Notes: generated from the letters alone by a model not told the origin. DNA of 64,000 nucleotides from Rummeliibacillus sp044763875 (GCF_044763875.1 NZ_JBIWGZ010000006.1:62001-126000); one strand, 5' to 3'; positions 16,996 to 26,050 are shown, counted from the stretch's first letter. Translations and numbers: made by a program.

Positions 16996-18258
16996 TTAAC
17001 CTATGACCTTTACACCTTTTTTCCAGACTTTTTGAACATGATTGACGCCAAAAAGATATTGGAGCTTTTGATAGTTTTCCACATTCCATAGCACAATATC
17101 CGCTTGTTTTCCTATTTCAATAGAACCAATTTTATCGTCCATTTGAATGGCACAAGCTGCATTAAATGTTGCGGCGCATAAACTTTCTGCAGGTGTTAAT
17201 CTCATCGAAATACAAGCTAAATTCATTACAAGTGGCATCGATGTTGTTGGAGACGAACCTGGATTACAGTCTGTCGAAATAGCAACAGGAACTCCTTGGT
17301 CAATCATTCGGCGACCTTTTGCTGCTTCTTCTCTTAAATACAGTGCGGTTGCAGGAAGCAAACATGCAACGACTCCAGCTTCAGCCATTTTAGTTATCCC
17401 TTCATCTGATGCTTTTAATAAATGCTCTGCAGAAATTGCACCTACTTTTGCTGCAAGTTCTGCTCCTCCATATGGTTTGATCTCATCCGCGTGAATTTTC
17501 GGTATCAATCCTAATCTTTTCCCTGCTTCTAAAATCCGCTCCGCTTGCTCAGGTGTAAACACATCTACTTCACAAAAAACATCATTAAATTTCGCTAATT
17601 TTTGGTCAGCAACTACTGGCAATACTTCTTCGATCAAAAATTCAACGTATTCTTCTTCTCTCCCCTTATATTCCTGGGGTACAGCATGTGCTCCCATAAA
17701 AGTTGGCACAAGATCTATTACATGATGTTGCTGTAAATAGTTCATCACACGTAATTGCTTTAATTCGTTTTCTAAATCTAAGCCGTATCCACTTTTTCCT
17801 TCAACCGTCGTAACACCATGTGCTAAAAAGGAATTGAGGCGCTTTGCAGTTTGTTCGATCAGCTCTTCTTCTGTTGCTTCTCTTGTCATCCTTGTCGTAG
17901 CATGAATACCCCCGCCTGCGTTCATAATGTCCATATAAGTGGCTCCTTCTAAACGCATTTCGAATTCACGCTCCCGGCTCCCACCAAACGCTACATGAGT
18001 ATGCGGATCGACTAGACCAGGCGTTACAAGATGCCCAGTTGCATCCACTACATCTGCTTCATGGACCCTTGTTTGATATATTTTATGAAGTTCTGTCGTC
18101 GTACCTACTGCTTCAATAACACCGTTTTCAAGCCAAACACTTCCATCCTCGATGAGGCCTAATTCCGACATTGCCTCTTTTGAACGTGGTCCCACATGAT
18201 GCGGAATGTGCATCGTAACAAGTTGAGATGCATGTTGAATCCATACAGGTTTTGTCAT
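16996..18258 (-). CDS. hutI: Imidazolonepropionase
   Basis: A 420-residue metal-dependent amidohydrolase that opens imidazolonepropionate to formiminoglutamate, the third step of histidine breakdown. The metal-binding HxH is in VDPHTHVAFGGSRERE, with EGKSGYGLDLENELKQLRV and HADEIKPYGGAELAAKVGAISAEHL further on, and the metal Asp in STDCNPGS. It starts 3 bases after the hutU stop, so the two genes are co-transcribed and probably coupled. Confidence 0.96.
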   Translation of the reverse strand: MTKPVWIQHASQLVTMHIPHHVGPRSKEAMSELGLIEDGSVWLENGVIEAVGTTTELHKIYQTRVHEADVVDATGHLVTPGLVDPHTHVAFGGSREREFEMRLEGATYMDIMNAGGGIHATTRMTREATEEELIEQTAKRLNSFLAHGVTTVEGKSGYGLDLENELKQLRVMNYLQQHHVIDLVPTFMGAHAVPQEYKGREEEYVEFLIEEVLPVVADQKLAKFNDVFCEVDVFTPEQAERILEAGKRLGLIPKIHADEIKPYGGAELAAKVGAISAEHLLKASDEGITKMAEAGVVACLLPATALYLREEAAKGRRMIDQGVPVAISTDCNPGSSPTTSMPLVMNLACISMRLTPAESLCAATFNAACAIQMDDKIGSIEIGKQADIVLWNVENYQKLQYLFGVNHVQKVWKKGVKVIG

Positions 18259-18261
18259 GAT

Positions 18262-19929
18262 CTATTCATCCTTTTTCATCATTGGTATTTTAACGTCTTT
18301 TTCTTTCGCCGTTTTTTCTGCTAATTCATATCCTGCATCTACATGTCGCACAATTCCCATTCCTGGATCTGTTGTCAAAACACGTTCAATTCTTTCGCCC
18401 GCCTCTTTTGTTCCATCTGCAACGATTACCATCCCAGCATGAAGTGAATAGCCCATACCAACACCACCACCATGATGAACAGATACCCATGTTGCACCAC
18501 CAACTGCATTGATCATTGCATTTAATATTGGCCAATCCGCTACAACATCTGAGCCATCTTTCATCGCTTCAGTTTCACGATTCGGTGATGCAACTGAACC
18601 AGAATCAAGATGATCGCGACCAATTACAATCGGTGCAGAGATTTCACCAGATGCAACCATATCATTAATGATTTTTCCAAATCGTGCACGCTCGCCGTAT
18701 CCTAGCCAGCAAATGCGCGAAGGCAACCCTTGAAATTCAATTTTTTCTTGTGCCATACGAATCCAATTACATAAATGTTCATTTTCTTTAAATTCACGTA
18801 AAATGACTTCATCTAATTTATAGATATCTTGTGGGTCGCCTGACAGTGCTACCCAGCGGAATGGACCTTTTCCTTCGCAAAACTGTGGTCGAATATACGC
18901 AGGTACAAATCCAGGAAAATCAAAAGCTCTATCGAATCCTTCATCCGCAGCTACTTGGCGAATATTATTACCATAGTCAAAGGTAATAGATCCTTTGTCC
19001 ATCATCTGAACCATTGCCTCTACATGCGTTCTCATGGATGCTTTTGACTCTTTTACATAATCAGTTGGATTTTCTTTTCGGAACTTGCTTGCTTCCCCAA
19101 TCTCATAACCTACTGGTACATAACCATTAAGCGGGTCATGTGCAGAAGTTTGATCTGTTAAGACATCTGGAATAAATCCTTGAGAAATCATAGCTGGCAA
19201 GATTTCTGTTGCATTACCCAGTAAGCCAATTGACAGCGCCTTTCCTTCAGCTTTTGCCTTTTCAGCTGTTTCGATGGCCTCATCAAGTGTATACACTTTA
19301 ACATCTAAATAGCGTGTTTCTAGTCGTCGATCAATACGTGTTTCATCCACATCGATAGCGATACAAACTCCACCATTCATCGTTACGGCAAGAGGTTGAG
19401 CACCACCCATGCCGCCTAAGCCTGCCGTTACTGTAATGGTTTTTTGTAATGAACCCCCAAAATGTTGTTTTGCAAGTTCAGCAAACGTTTCATATGTTCC
19501 TTGCACAATCCCTTGTGAACCAATATAAATCCAGCTACCTGCTGTCATTTGCCCATACATCATAAGCCCTTTTTGATCAAGTTCATGGAAAGTTTCCCAG
19601 TTTGCAAACGCTGGAACAATATTTGAATTTGCAATTAAAACCCTTGGTGCATTCGCGTGTGACTTAAAGATCGCCACAGGCTTACCTGATTGTACGAGTA
19701 ATGTCTCATCATTTTCTAATTCTTTTAGTGATTTAACTATGGCGTCAAAAGCATCCCAGTTGCGCGCCGCTTTGCCGATTCCACCATACACAACAAGCTC
19801 ATCTGGATGCTCTGCCACTTCTTTATCTAAGTTATTCATCAGCATTCTTAACGCAGCTTCTTGAAGCCACCCCTTTGTATGAAGTTCGCTACCACGATAG
19901 CGAATCACCTTTTCATCTGCCATTCCCAT
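18262..19929 (-). CDS. hutU: Urocanate hydratase
   Basis: A 555-residue NAD-dependent enzyme converting urocanate to imidazolonepropionate. The glycine-rich NAD loop is GLGGMGGAQPLAVTMNGG and the active-site cysteine region is FDFPGFVPAYIRPQFCEGKGPFRW. The length is typical. The start at 19929 follows AAAGGGGG. It is the first gene of the visible hut cluster; no hutP antiterminator gene or recognisable HutP leader is seen upstream, so regulation may differ from Bacillus subtilis. Confidence 0.96.
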   Translation of the reverse strand: MGMADEKVIRYRGSELHTKGWLQEAALRMLMNNLDKEVAEHPDELVVYGGIGKAARNWDAFDAIVKSLKELENDETLLVQSGKPVAIFKSHANAPRVLIANSNIVPAFANWETFHELDQKGLMMYGQMTAGSWIYIGSQGIVQGTYETFAELAKQHFGGSLQKTITVTAGLGGMGGAQPLAVTMNGGVCIAIDVDETRIDRRLETRYLDVKVYTLDEAIETAEKAKAEGKALSIGLLGNATEILPAMISQGFIPDVLTDQTSAHDPLNGYVPVGYEIGEASKFRKENPTDYVKESKASMRTHVEAMVQMMDKGSITFDYGNNIRQVAADEGFDRAFDFPGFVPAYIRPQFCEGKGPFRWVALSGDPQDIYKLDEVILREFKENEHLCNWIRMAQEKIEFQGLPSRICWLGYGERARFGKIINDMVASGEISAPIVIGRDHLDSGSVASPNRETEAMKDGSDVVADWPILNAMINAVGGATWVSVHHGGGVGMGYSLHAGMVIVADGTKEAGERIERVLTTDPGMGIVRHVDAGYELAEKTAKEKDVKIPMMKKDE

Positions 19930-20139
19930 AACAAAACCCCCTTTGCCTTATTGCCCTTATCATTACATATTTTTATGATATTTTTAAGTATTTTTGTACA
20001 AAAAGGAAAAATTTATAATATGCTAATAGACTGATTATTTAGCTTATTAAAGTAGAAAAATCTTGTTTTTTCTAGATATTTATTAACGAAACATCTTTTT
20101 GTTGTTATATAAAAATAGTAAATTACACCTTTTAACATA

Positions 20140-20175
20140 AAAAAAACCGATTACTCGGGTAAGGAGTAATCGGTC
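20140..20175 (-). terminator. Terminator after the OsmC-family gene
   Basis: A ten-pair stem CCGATTACTC / GAGTAATCGG followed on the minus strand by a run of eight T, 20 bases after the osmC-like stop. Confidence 0.93.
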
Positions 20176-20192
20176 CATTTCAAATGTCTTTT

Positions 20193-20639
20193 CTATTCGT
20201 AATCTATTGTAATTTCTAATGCCATTTCTACATTTCCTTGAATAGCTTTACTAATCATACAAGTTTTCTCTGCTTTTTCAGCGAGTCGTACGATATGGCG
20301 TTCATCTTTCTCTGTATAATCACGCGGAATGATGATTCGTGGTTTATGTGTAATTTTCATATAAGTGAACACACCATTTGTAACATCAACAATTCCTTCT
20401 GATGTCATTGTCAACTCAGTTGGCTCAAATTTAGCTCGTTCAAGCATTGCTGCAAGCGTAATGATGTAGCAAGTAGCCGCTGCACCAAGAAGCATTTCAT
20501 CTGGATTTGTGCCAATCCCTGGCCCGTCCATTTCAGGAGGAATTGATACCTTCGTTTGAAGTTGTCCCGCTGCAATTTCTCCAACAGAATTGCGACCACC
20601 CGGCCATGATGCAGTTAAAGTAAACGTATGCTCAGACAT
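20193..20639 (-). CDS. OsmC/Ohr-family peroxiredoxin
   Basis: A 148-residue OsmC-superfamily protein. The two redox cysteines appear in AAATCYIITL (about residue 57) and EKTCMISKAI (about residue 122), the spacing used by OsmC/Ohr thiol peroxidases to reduce organic hydroperoxides. The N-terminal GPGIGTNPDEMLLGAAATC block points to the OsmC/SACOL1771-like subgroup rather than Ohr. It acts in the cytoplasm. The membrane gene upstream on the same strand ends 15 bases before this start, so they may share a transcript. Confidence 0.85.
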   Translation of the reverse strand: MSEHTFTLTASWPGGRNSVGEIAAGQLQTKVSIPPEMDGPGIGTNPDEMLLGAAATCYIITLAAMLERAKFEPTELTMTSEGIVDVTNGVFTYMKITHKPRIIIPRDYTEKDERHIVRLAEKAEKTCMISKAIQGNVEMALEITIDYE

Positions 20640-20654
20640 ATTAAAGCCCCTTTT

Positions 20655-21116
20655 CTAATTGGCAAATGTATAGTATTTTTCTGTATTTGGATCAAATGCA
20701 AAGCGTTCAAGCTTACTATTCTTTTGCATTGTAATAATATATACCTCTTGTCCAGAATAATCTACAATGGTTCCTCCAAATTTACGATCTTTTACCACCT
20801 TGCCGCCTTCCGTACGCTCAATAATTTGCTTAGCATCATCCATATTAAAAGTTGGCACATGGCTCTTATATACAAATGGAGCGATCACTAACAAAGCGTA
20901 AGCAATCGTAATTAATATATACTTCTTGCGAAAATTGCCTCCTTCCACCAATAAGAAATAACTAATAAAAAAGAAGGCATTTCCTACAACGATATAAATC
21001 ATCATATCGTCTAATCCATTCACAAATAAATAATCTCTACCTATAAAATAAAAGCACAGGATTTCAATTACAGAAACGACCAAAATCCCTTGCAATAAAC
21101 GTTTTCTTTTATTCAA
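20655..21116 (-). CDS. Small membrane protein with exposed PepSY-like C-terminus
   Basis: I do not recognise this 153-residue protein. It has a basic start (MNKRKR), three hydrophobic segments (about residues 8-26, 38-57 and 66-83), then a soluble region of about 70 residues predicted outside the cell. That tail, with DAKQIIERTEGGKVVKDRK and EVYIITMQKNSKLERF, resembles single PepSY-like domains by pattern only. It precedes the OsmC gene on the same strand. Confidence 0.65.
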   Translation of the reverse strand: MNKRKRLLQGILVVSVIEILCFYFIGRDYLFVNGLDDMMIYIVVGNAFFFISYFLLVEGGNFRKKYILITIAYALLVIAPFVYKSHVPTFNMDDAKQIIERTEGGKVVKDRKFGGTIVDYSGQEVYIITMQKNSKLERFAFDPNTEKYYTFAN

Positions 21117-21259
21117 CTTTTTTCACCTCTTAGTGCTTAACAACCTAAAGTGGCAATTCTACCACATTTCAGTCCTTGATGTATATAACAAATTATGCCA
21201 TAACATCATACAAAAATGCTATTTTCTAAATCGTTGATCACATAAAAGACGGTAAGCTT

Positions 21260-21283
21260 GATATCATTGTTCCCGATGATATC
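21260..21283. repeat. Perfect inverted repeat GATATCAT-N8-ATGATATC
   Basis: Two exact 8-base arms are separated by TGTTCCCG, 144 bases upstream of the membrane protein gene. It could be an operator or the stem of a small hairpin. It overlaps the short protein-like open stretch, so coding constraint is an alternative explanation. Confidence 0.5.
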
Positions 21284-21379
21284 ATCGTGCATTTTGGAAA
21301 GTAGCGAATATCATATGTACTTTTTAAAATTTCATGTAAAATGATGGGTAATATTTTTCTCTTATTAACTCGTTCCGAT

Positions 21380-21545
21380 TATTGCCCCTCCCTTTCCGCC
21401 GACTGACTGCCGAGCCTCCTCGGGGCAACAGGATGTTGGTCACGGAGTCGTTGCCACAGGACGTGGCGTTCTTAGACTCCGTTCCTTCAGCTCACTGCGG
21501 GGTCTCGGCTGCAAGTTTTTCGGCAGGAGTGTCGGGGCATTAATC
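21380..21545. repeat. Intergenic palindromic repeat, copy R4 (divergent, long)
   Basis: The arms ATTGCCCC and GGGGCATTAAT bound a 166-base element that keeps CTTTCCGCC, GAGCCTCCTCG, TGCGGGGTCTCGGCT and GGCAGGAGTGTC. Its centre contains an additional nested inverted pair (CACGGAGTC / GACTCCGTT). It is the most diverged of the five copies. Confidence 0.75.
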
Positions 21546-21669
21546 TCCACTTTACTTCTGTTCTTACTAAATTGTGTAAACTTCTAACTAATAGCATAAA
21601 ACTCAAATTCGTTTTACCCACATACAATCCTTTTTTTATCTAGTCAGTCAAGGAAAAAAGAAATTAAGA

Positions 21670-21706
21670 AAAGCTATCCAATAATTTGTTTGGATAGCTT
21701 TCTTTT
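21670..21706. terminator. Terminator-like hairpin upstream of the DUF2238 gene
   Basis: Arms AAAGCTATCCAA and TTGGATAGCTTT are followed by TCTTTT. No gene clearly ends here on the plus strand, so it is either an orphan terminator or the end of a lost gene or small RNA. Confidence 0.65.
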
Positions 21707-21834
21707 AATTCATAAACTGCGTATAACGAAATTTATTTAACTGATGGTTTATTAATTACAATCCTAAATATGAATAGTAATTTGCCATTTCTCTAATACT
21801 ATGAGTAGAAAATATATTAGTCGGAGTGAAAGCC

Positions 21835-22464
21835 ATGTATAAAGATAAAGCGCATCATACCAAATTTCATTTATTTTTGTTATTCATTGTTCTTGGTGTA
21901 CTAATCTGGTCTCTTATTAAACCAAAGACCTACTCGGACTGGTTAGCAGATGGAGGTCCTATCGTAGTTGGGTTGATTATCGTCATAGCAGTATATCCAA
22001 GATTTAAATTTACTTCTCTTTCGTACGTGATTATCGCTATTTTATCGATTTTAGAGTTTATAGGCGCTCATTATACTTTTTCAGAGGTTCCGTTATTTGA
22101 TTGGATAAAAGAAGAGTATGGTTTAAAAAGAAATGACTATGATCGATTAGGACATTTTATGAAAGGCTTTGCTACGATAGTTATTCGCGAGATATTGGTA
22201 CGAAAAGCCCATATCCAGATAGGCGCATGGTTAATATTCTTTACCATGAGCATTATAATGGCGATTGCTGCCTTGTACGAGATTGCTGAAATGCTTACTA
22301 GCGTAATAACTAGTGGCTCACAATTTGCTCAAGACTTTACTGGTACTCAAAGCGATCCCTTTGATTCCGAATGGGATATGACGATGGCTTTAATCGGATC
22401 GATTGTTGGCTTACTTTTACTTTCAAAATGGCATAATAAGTTGTTAAAACAGCTGAAAGAATGA
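21835..22464 (+). CDS. DUF2238 (YjdF-type) membrane protein
   Basis: A 209-residue integral membrane protein of the DUF2238/YjdF family. It has about six hydrophobic segments and the conserved charged blocks YDRLGHFMKGF, ALYEIAEML and TQSDPFDSEWDM, the last typical of the family and possibly ligand or metal binding. The ATG at 21835 is placed 8 bases after GGAG; the GTG at 21826 overlaps that site. The molecular function is unknown. It stands alone between a terminator-like hairpin and the Fic module. Confidence 0.85.
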   Translation: MYKDKAHHTKFHLFLLFIVLGVLIWSLIKPKTYSDWLADGGPIVVGLIIVIAVYPRFKFTSLSYVIIAILSILEFIGAHYTFSEVPLFDWIKEEYGLKRNDYDRLGHFMKGFATIVIREILVRKAHIQIGAWLIFFTMSIIMAIAALYEIAEMLTSVITSGSQFAQDFTGTQSDPFDSEWDMTMALIGSIVGLLLLSKWHNKLLKQLKE

Positions 22465-22574
22465 AAAATTAAAACTACAGATAATAATTAATTGAATGCT
22501 GATATCCCTATATATATTAATCGCATTCCAACCATTAATTGAAGTATAATTAAGTTAAAGAAGGGAGTTATCAA

Positions 22575-22748
22575 ATGAAGCAAATTCAAATGAATTCTAA
22601 GGAATTGAAACGTGTTACAAAAAACCTACAGTTAGAAAACATGTCATTACATCCTTCACTTCAGAGAAAAGCTGTTTCACTCGTTAACTCGGGGATTGAT
22701 ATTACTCCATCCGTTATTAAGAAAGCTCTACAAAATGGAAAAGTATAA
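22575..22748 (+). CDS. Small antitoxin of the Fic toxin (VbhA-like)
   Basis: A 57-residue reading frame with the ribosome binding site AAGGGAG and ATG at 22575. It overlaps the fic gene by 14 bases. The segment TKNLQLENMSLHPSL resembles the inhibitory helix of class I Fic antitoxins ([S/T]xxxE[G/N]), whose glutamate blocks ATP binding. Here Glu21 is followed by Asn as expected, but the residue four before it is Asn17, not Ser/Thr. The C-terminal AVSLVNSGIDITPSVIKKAL also fits antitoxin VbhA-type proteins. The pairing and overlap strongly support the role. Confidence 0.8.
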   Translation: MKQIQMNSKELKRVTKNLQLENMSLHPSLQRKAVSLVNSGIDITPSVIKKALQNGKV

Positions 22749-23313
22749 TACTGAAGATAATGAAGAATATCTTTTAAAAACGAATCTGTTAGGAATTCAA
22801 AATTTGGATCAACTCGAAGAAGCAGAAGCTTTTTCCTTCTCCATACGCGCTCTACAAATTGAACAAGGTTCTTATACAATTGGTGATTTCACATTAAATG
22901 CCTTTTTAGATCTTCACAAACACCTTTTTCAGGATATCTATACATTTGCAGGTCAATTTCGCGATGTTCAATTAATGAAGGGAACAACACGCTTTTGTCA
23001 GTTTCAACACCTTCATTCTTATTCAACGGATTTGTTCCAACAAATTATTGATGAAGCCCCATGGAATTCCCTTGATAACACTGCAAAACGACTAGCTTTC
23101 TTTAAATCTGAACTCAATATGTTGCATCCATTTCGAGAAGGCAATGGCAGAACCATTCGGATTTTCTTACGAGCCTTTGCATTATCGAAAGGAATAATTT
23201 GGAGTTATGATCACATAGATCGAGAATATTATCTCAAAGCAATGATTCACTCTGTGACGAACAATGCTCTGTTAGAAGAACTGTTTTTAGAGACCATTAA
23301 ATTCGCAAAATAA
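22735..23313 (+). CDS. fic: Fic-family AMP-transferase toxin
   Basis: A 192-residue Fic domain protein. The catalytic motif HPFREGNGRT (about residues 132-141) is intact, matching the HxFx(D/E)GNGRxxR consensus for transfer of AMP to target hydroxyl groups. The N-terminus carries YLLKTNLLGIQNLDQLEEAE and the flap region LMKGTTRFCQ. It has no inhibitory helix of its own and follows an overlapping antitoxin, so it is a class I enzyme. The start at 22735 lies within the antitoxin gene, so translation is likely coupled. Likely targets are topoisomerase subunits, as for VbhT, but that is inference. Confidence 0.9.
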   Translation: MEKYNTEDNEEYLLKTNLLGIQNLDQLEEAEAFSFSIRALQIEQGSYTIGDFTLNAFLDLHKHLFQDIYTFAGQFRDVQLMKGTTRFCQFQHLHSYSTDLFQQIIDEAPWNSLDNTAKRLAFFKSELNMLHPFREGNGRTIRIFLRAFALSKGIIWSYDHIDREYYLKAMIHSVTNNALLEELFLETIKFAK

Positions 23314-23357
23314 AAAGGATTTGAATGAGCATTTTGCTGATTCAAATCCTTTTTTCA
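23314..23357. terminator. Bidirectional terminator between fic and the EAL gene
   Basis: Stem AAAAAGGATTTGAAT / ATTCAAATCCTTTTTT starting at the fic stop. It serves the converging fic (plus) and GGDEF-EAL (minus) genes. Confidence 0.9.
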
Positions 23358-24917
23358 TTGAGAGATAGTAATCATTTCTCTTACTTTATGTTGTAAATTA
23401 CAAAGGTTATTGGATATTTGTTCAAAAGATATTGGCTTACTAATTAAATAACCTTGGATAAAATCACACTCTTTTTTCATGAGGTAATTTAATTGCGTTA
23501 CTTCCTCTACACCTTCTGCAACCACATTTAATTTCAAATGTTTTGCCATTGAAATAATCATATCTACTAATGGTTCACTACTTGTGCTTTTCTGAATTTT
23601 TCTTACAAATGAGCAATCAATTTTCAAACAATCTATCGGTAAATCCCCCAAATAAGATAATGAAGAATAACCTGTCCCAAAATCGTCAACTGCTAATGTA
23701 ATACCTAGTGATTTTAAATCATGAAGAATCGGAATAAGGTGAGAAGTATTCATCGTCATACTTTCCGTTAATTCCAATTGTAATGATTGTGGTGCCAAAT
23801 CTGTTTTTTCAAGTATTTGTTGCACCGTTTGAACAAAATTCTCTTGAAATAGCTGACATAAAGATAAGTTAACAGCAATCTGGATTGGTTTGCCTAATTG
23901 AACTTGTAGTTTTTTTGTTTGATAACAAGCTGTTTCAAGAACCCATTTTCCGATTGGATTAATCAATCCCGACTCTTCAGCAACAGGTATAAATTCACCG
24001 GGGGAGATTAGTCCTCTTTTAGGATGCTGCCATCTAACTAACGCTTCCATTGAAATGACTTCGCCTGTTACCGTATCGATTTGAGGTTGATATTCCAAAA
24101 ACAACTCGTTATTTTTTAGTGCGTTATACAGATCATTCTCTAATGTTACTTTTCCTGTTCGTACATCAGACATGGATGTTTCATAAAACGAAATATGATC
24201 TGGCGTATTTCTTGCTTCGTATATCGCAATTTGAGCAAAATTAATTAACTCATTCTCAGACTCTGCATCTTTCGGATAAAATGAAATTCCAATATTTAAA
24301 CTATAATTCAATGAAGAATACTGAATTTCAAATGGTGTTTCCATCATTTTCTGAAGCTGCTTACAAAACTTTAAAACATCATCGCGATTTTGATAATGAT
24401 CAATTAAAATAACAAACTGATCATCTCTTAACTTTCCTATGATAAATTGACTGGATAATTGACTTTGTAACCTTTGCGCAACCATGCTCAATAGGCGATC
24501 CGAATAAAGAGAGCCGAGTGAAGCCTTAATAGTAGCTAATCTATCAATTTCAAACACTAATACCGCTTTATCAAATGAATTAACATGTAAATTTTCTTTT
24601 ATTTTATCTAATAAATATCGTTCGTTTGGTAATTTCGTAATATCATCAAAATACGCTTTATACTTCATTTCTTTTTTGGAATCCAAAAGACTGTTTTCCG
24701 TATCCACAAGTTTCTTTAATATATCTTGATGAAGAAACTTATAATACATAGCTAACCCTACTTGCACGATAAGCACTATGGAAAAAATGACAATATTGAT
24801 AGCTGTTAATTCGACAGTAAAAAGAGCGATTCCAAATAAAATAATCAAAATCAAACTAAAACTGACATATTTAAATTGACCTTTAAATAAGTAAAAATCA
24901 CTATCACTTTTCCCCAT
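23355..24917 (-). CDS. Membrane GGDEF-EAL protein, probable c-di-GMP phosphodiesterase
   Basis: A 520-residue protein: two N-terminal membrane segments (about residues 15-60), a coiled linker, a GGDEF domain (about 85-245) and an EAL domain (about 260-510). The GGDEF active site is replaced by RDDQF, so cyclase activity is unlikely. The EAL domain keeps EALVRW, the metal loop DDFGTGYSSLSYL, the KIDCSFVR and AEGVE motifs and QGYLISKP, so c-di-GMP hydrolysis is expected. The ATG at 24917 is chosen; a GTG six bases upstream is possible. It probably lowers c-di-GMP near the membrane. Confidence 0.88.
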   Translation of the reverse strand: MGKSDSDFYLFKGQFKYVSFSLILIILFGIALFTVELTAINIVIFSIVLIVQVGLAMYYKFLHQDILKKLVDTENSLLDSKKEMKYKAYFDDITKLPNERYLLDKIKENLHVNSFDKAVLVFEIDRLATIKASLGSLYSDRLLSMVAQRLQSQLSSQFIIGKLRDDQFVILIDHYQNRDDVLKFCKQLQKMMETPFEIQYSSLNYSLNIGISFYPKDAESENELINFAQIAIYEARNTPDHISFYETSMSDVRTGKVTLENDLYNALKNNELFLEYQPQIDTVTGEVISMEALVRWQHPKRGLISPGEFIPVAEESGLINPIGKWVLETACYQTKKLQVQLGKPIQIAVNLSLCQLFQENFVQTVQQILEKTDLAPQSLQLELTESMTMNTSHLIPILHDLKSLGITLAVDDFGTGYSSLSYLGDLPIDCLKIDCSFVRKIQKSTSSEPLVDMIISMAKHLKLNVVAEGVEEVTQLNYLMKKECDFIQGYLISKPISFEQISNNLCNLQHKVREMITISQ

Positions 24918-25062
24918 TATCACTACCCCACCTTATAATACTAAATACATGGTAACAAAAATGATAATAAGCAAGCATTTAGTATCAATTAAATATCTTC
25001 TCTGTTATATATATTTAATCTTATTGAGAGGCAATAATATTTTTTTGTGTATTATTTTATAC

Positions 25063-25941
25063 CTATTTTTTATTTGCAGCCAGCTTCTTTTCTAATAGAT
25101 TGTCTAAGTCTTCTTTTAATTTTGTATAAAAATACTCGTTCCCTAATGTTTGGAATATTCCCAAAGATTTATTGCACTTTTCAATTCCCTCTATAATGGT
25201 ATCATCTACTATATTTAGCATTCCTTCATAAAACAGTGATAATGTTAGTTCAAAAAACTCTGTATTCTTTATTGTATATGCTTTCGTAGCATTTAATAAC
25301 ATTTTAGCAGATTGAAAGTCATTATTTTTTATACTTAATTCTAGAAGGTTAAATATTAAATAGCTTAATACTTTTGTATCTGAATTCAATTCCTTATATT
25401 TTTCTGCATATTTCAATAAATTTTTTGACATTAAAATAGCAGTAGCAGGAGGAATTATAAATAAAAAATTATTTAATACAACTAACTCATGGTAGCACCA
25501 ATCATCAATGCTTAATAAATAATCAGCCATTTCCTTAATATATTCTTTATTTATTTTATTTACATCCAAGTCATTTTCCATACAATGGCACAAAATATAT
25601 AAATGTCTTAAAAAAATATCGCCATTTTCTTTATATTTCTTTTCCGCTTCATTTTTTATTTTTGAGATCTCTTCTATATTTTTTTCATAGAATAATTTTA
25701 TTACATCATTATAGGCATTCATTTTTGATGATTTTTTATAATCATTTTTAATATAGAAAAACTCATTGTAATTTACATTACAATAATCCAATATTTCAGT
25801 AAGCTTGTCTGATGAAATACTATTTTTACCGGATTCGATTCGAGCAATATAGGGACGAGTCATACCAATCGCATTGGCTAGTGATTGTTGTGTGATGTTT
25901 TTATTTGTACGTATTTTTTTAATTACTTGGCCAATTTCCAT
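25063..25941 (-). CDS. Rgg-like XRE transcription regulator with helical repeat domain
   Basis: A 292-residue regulator. Residues 1-60 form an XRE-type helix-turn-helix (ITQQSLANAIGMTRPYIARIESG). The remainder is all-helical and has the Rgg/MutR-style segment WCYHELVVLNNFLFIIPPATAILMSKNLLKYAEKY. The size and layout fit RRNPP peptide-receptor regulators such as Rgg and PlcR (about 285 residues). Divergent to it, across a perfect palindrome, is a 34-residue exported-peptide gene. The inference is that this protein binds the re-imported peptide and activates the peptide gene. It lies in core sequence, not in the island. Confidence 0.8.
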   Translation of the reverse strand: MEIGQVIKKIRTNKNITQQSLANAIGMTRPYIARIESGKNSISSDKLTEILDYCNVNYNEFFYIKNDYKKSSKMNAYNDVIKLFYEKNIEEISKIKNEAEKKYKENGDIFLRHLYILCHCMENDLDVNKINKEYIKEMADYLLSIDDWCYHELVVLNNFLFIIPPATAILMSKNLLKYAEKYKELNSDTKVLSYLIFNLLELSIKNNDFQSAKMLLNATKAYTIKNTEFFELTLSLFYEGMLNIVDDTIIEGIEKCNKSLGIFQTLGNEYFYTKLKEDLDNLLEKKLAANKK

Positions 25942-25981
25942 TTAATAGCCCCCTAAATTTAAGGATATGTATCATTTTGTT

Positions 25982-26001
25982 TACATTTTTTTTAAAATGT
26001 A
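25982..26001. promoter_or_regulatory. Perfect palindrome, candidate operator of the Rgg-like regulator
   Basis: TACATTTT-TTTT-AAAATGTA is a perfect 8-4-8 inverted repeat in the divergent spacer. It covers the place where the -35 box of the peptide gene should be, relative to a clear -10 box TATAAT at 26012-26017; no -35 consensus is present. That is the layout of an activator-dependent promoter. Confidence 0.65.
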
Positions 26002-26050
26002 TTTTTTTTATTATAATTACTTATATAACATATAAGAAAGGAATGAGAAA

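Larger units (their letters stand above)
21117..21834. other. 718-base gene-free stretch with inverted repeat, repeat R4 and hairpin
   Basis: It holds an inverted repeat at 21260-21283, repeat R4 at 21380-21545 and a terminator-like hairpin at 21670-21706. A short open stretch of 22 codons before a stop (21236-21304) encodes a protein-like GKLDIIVPDDIIVHFGK but has no start, and may be a gene relic. Confidence 0.6.
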
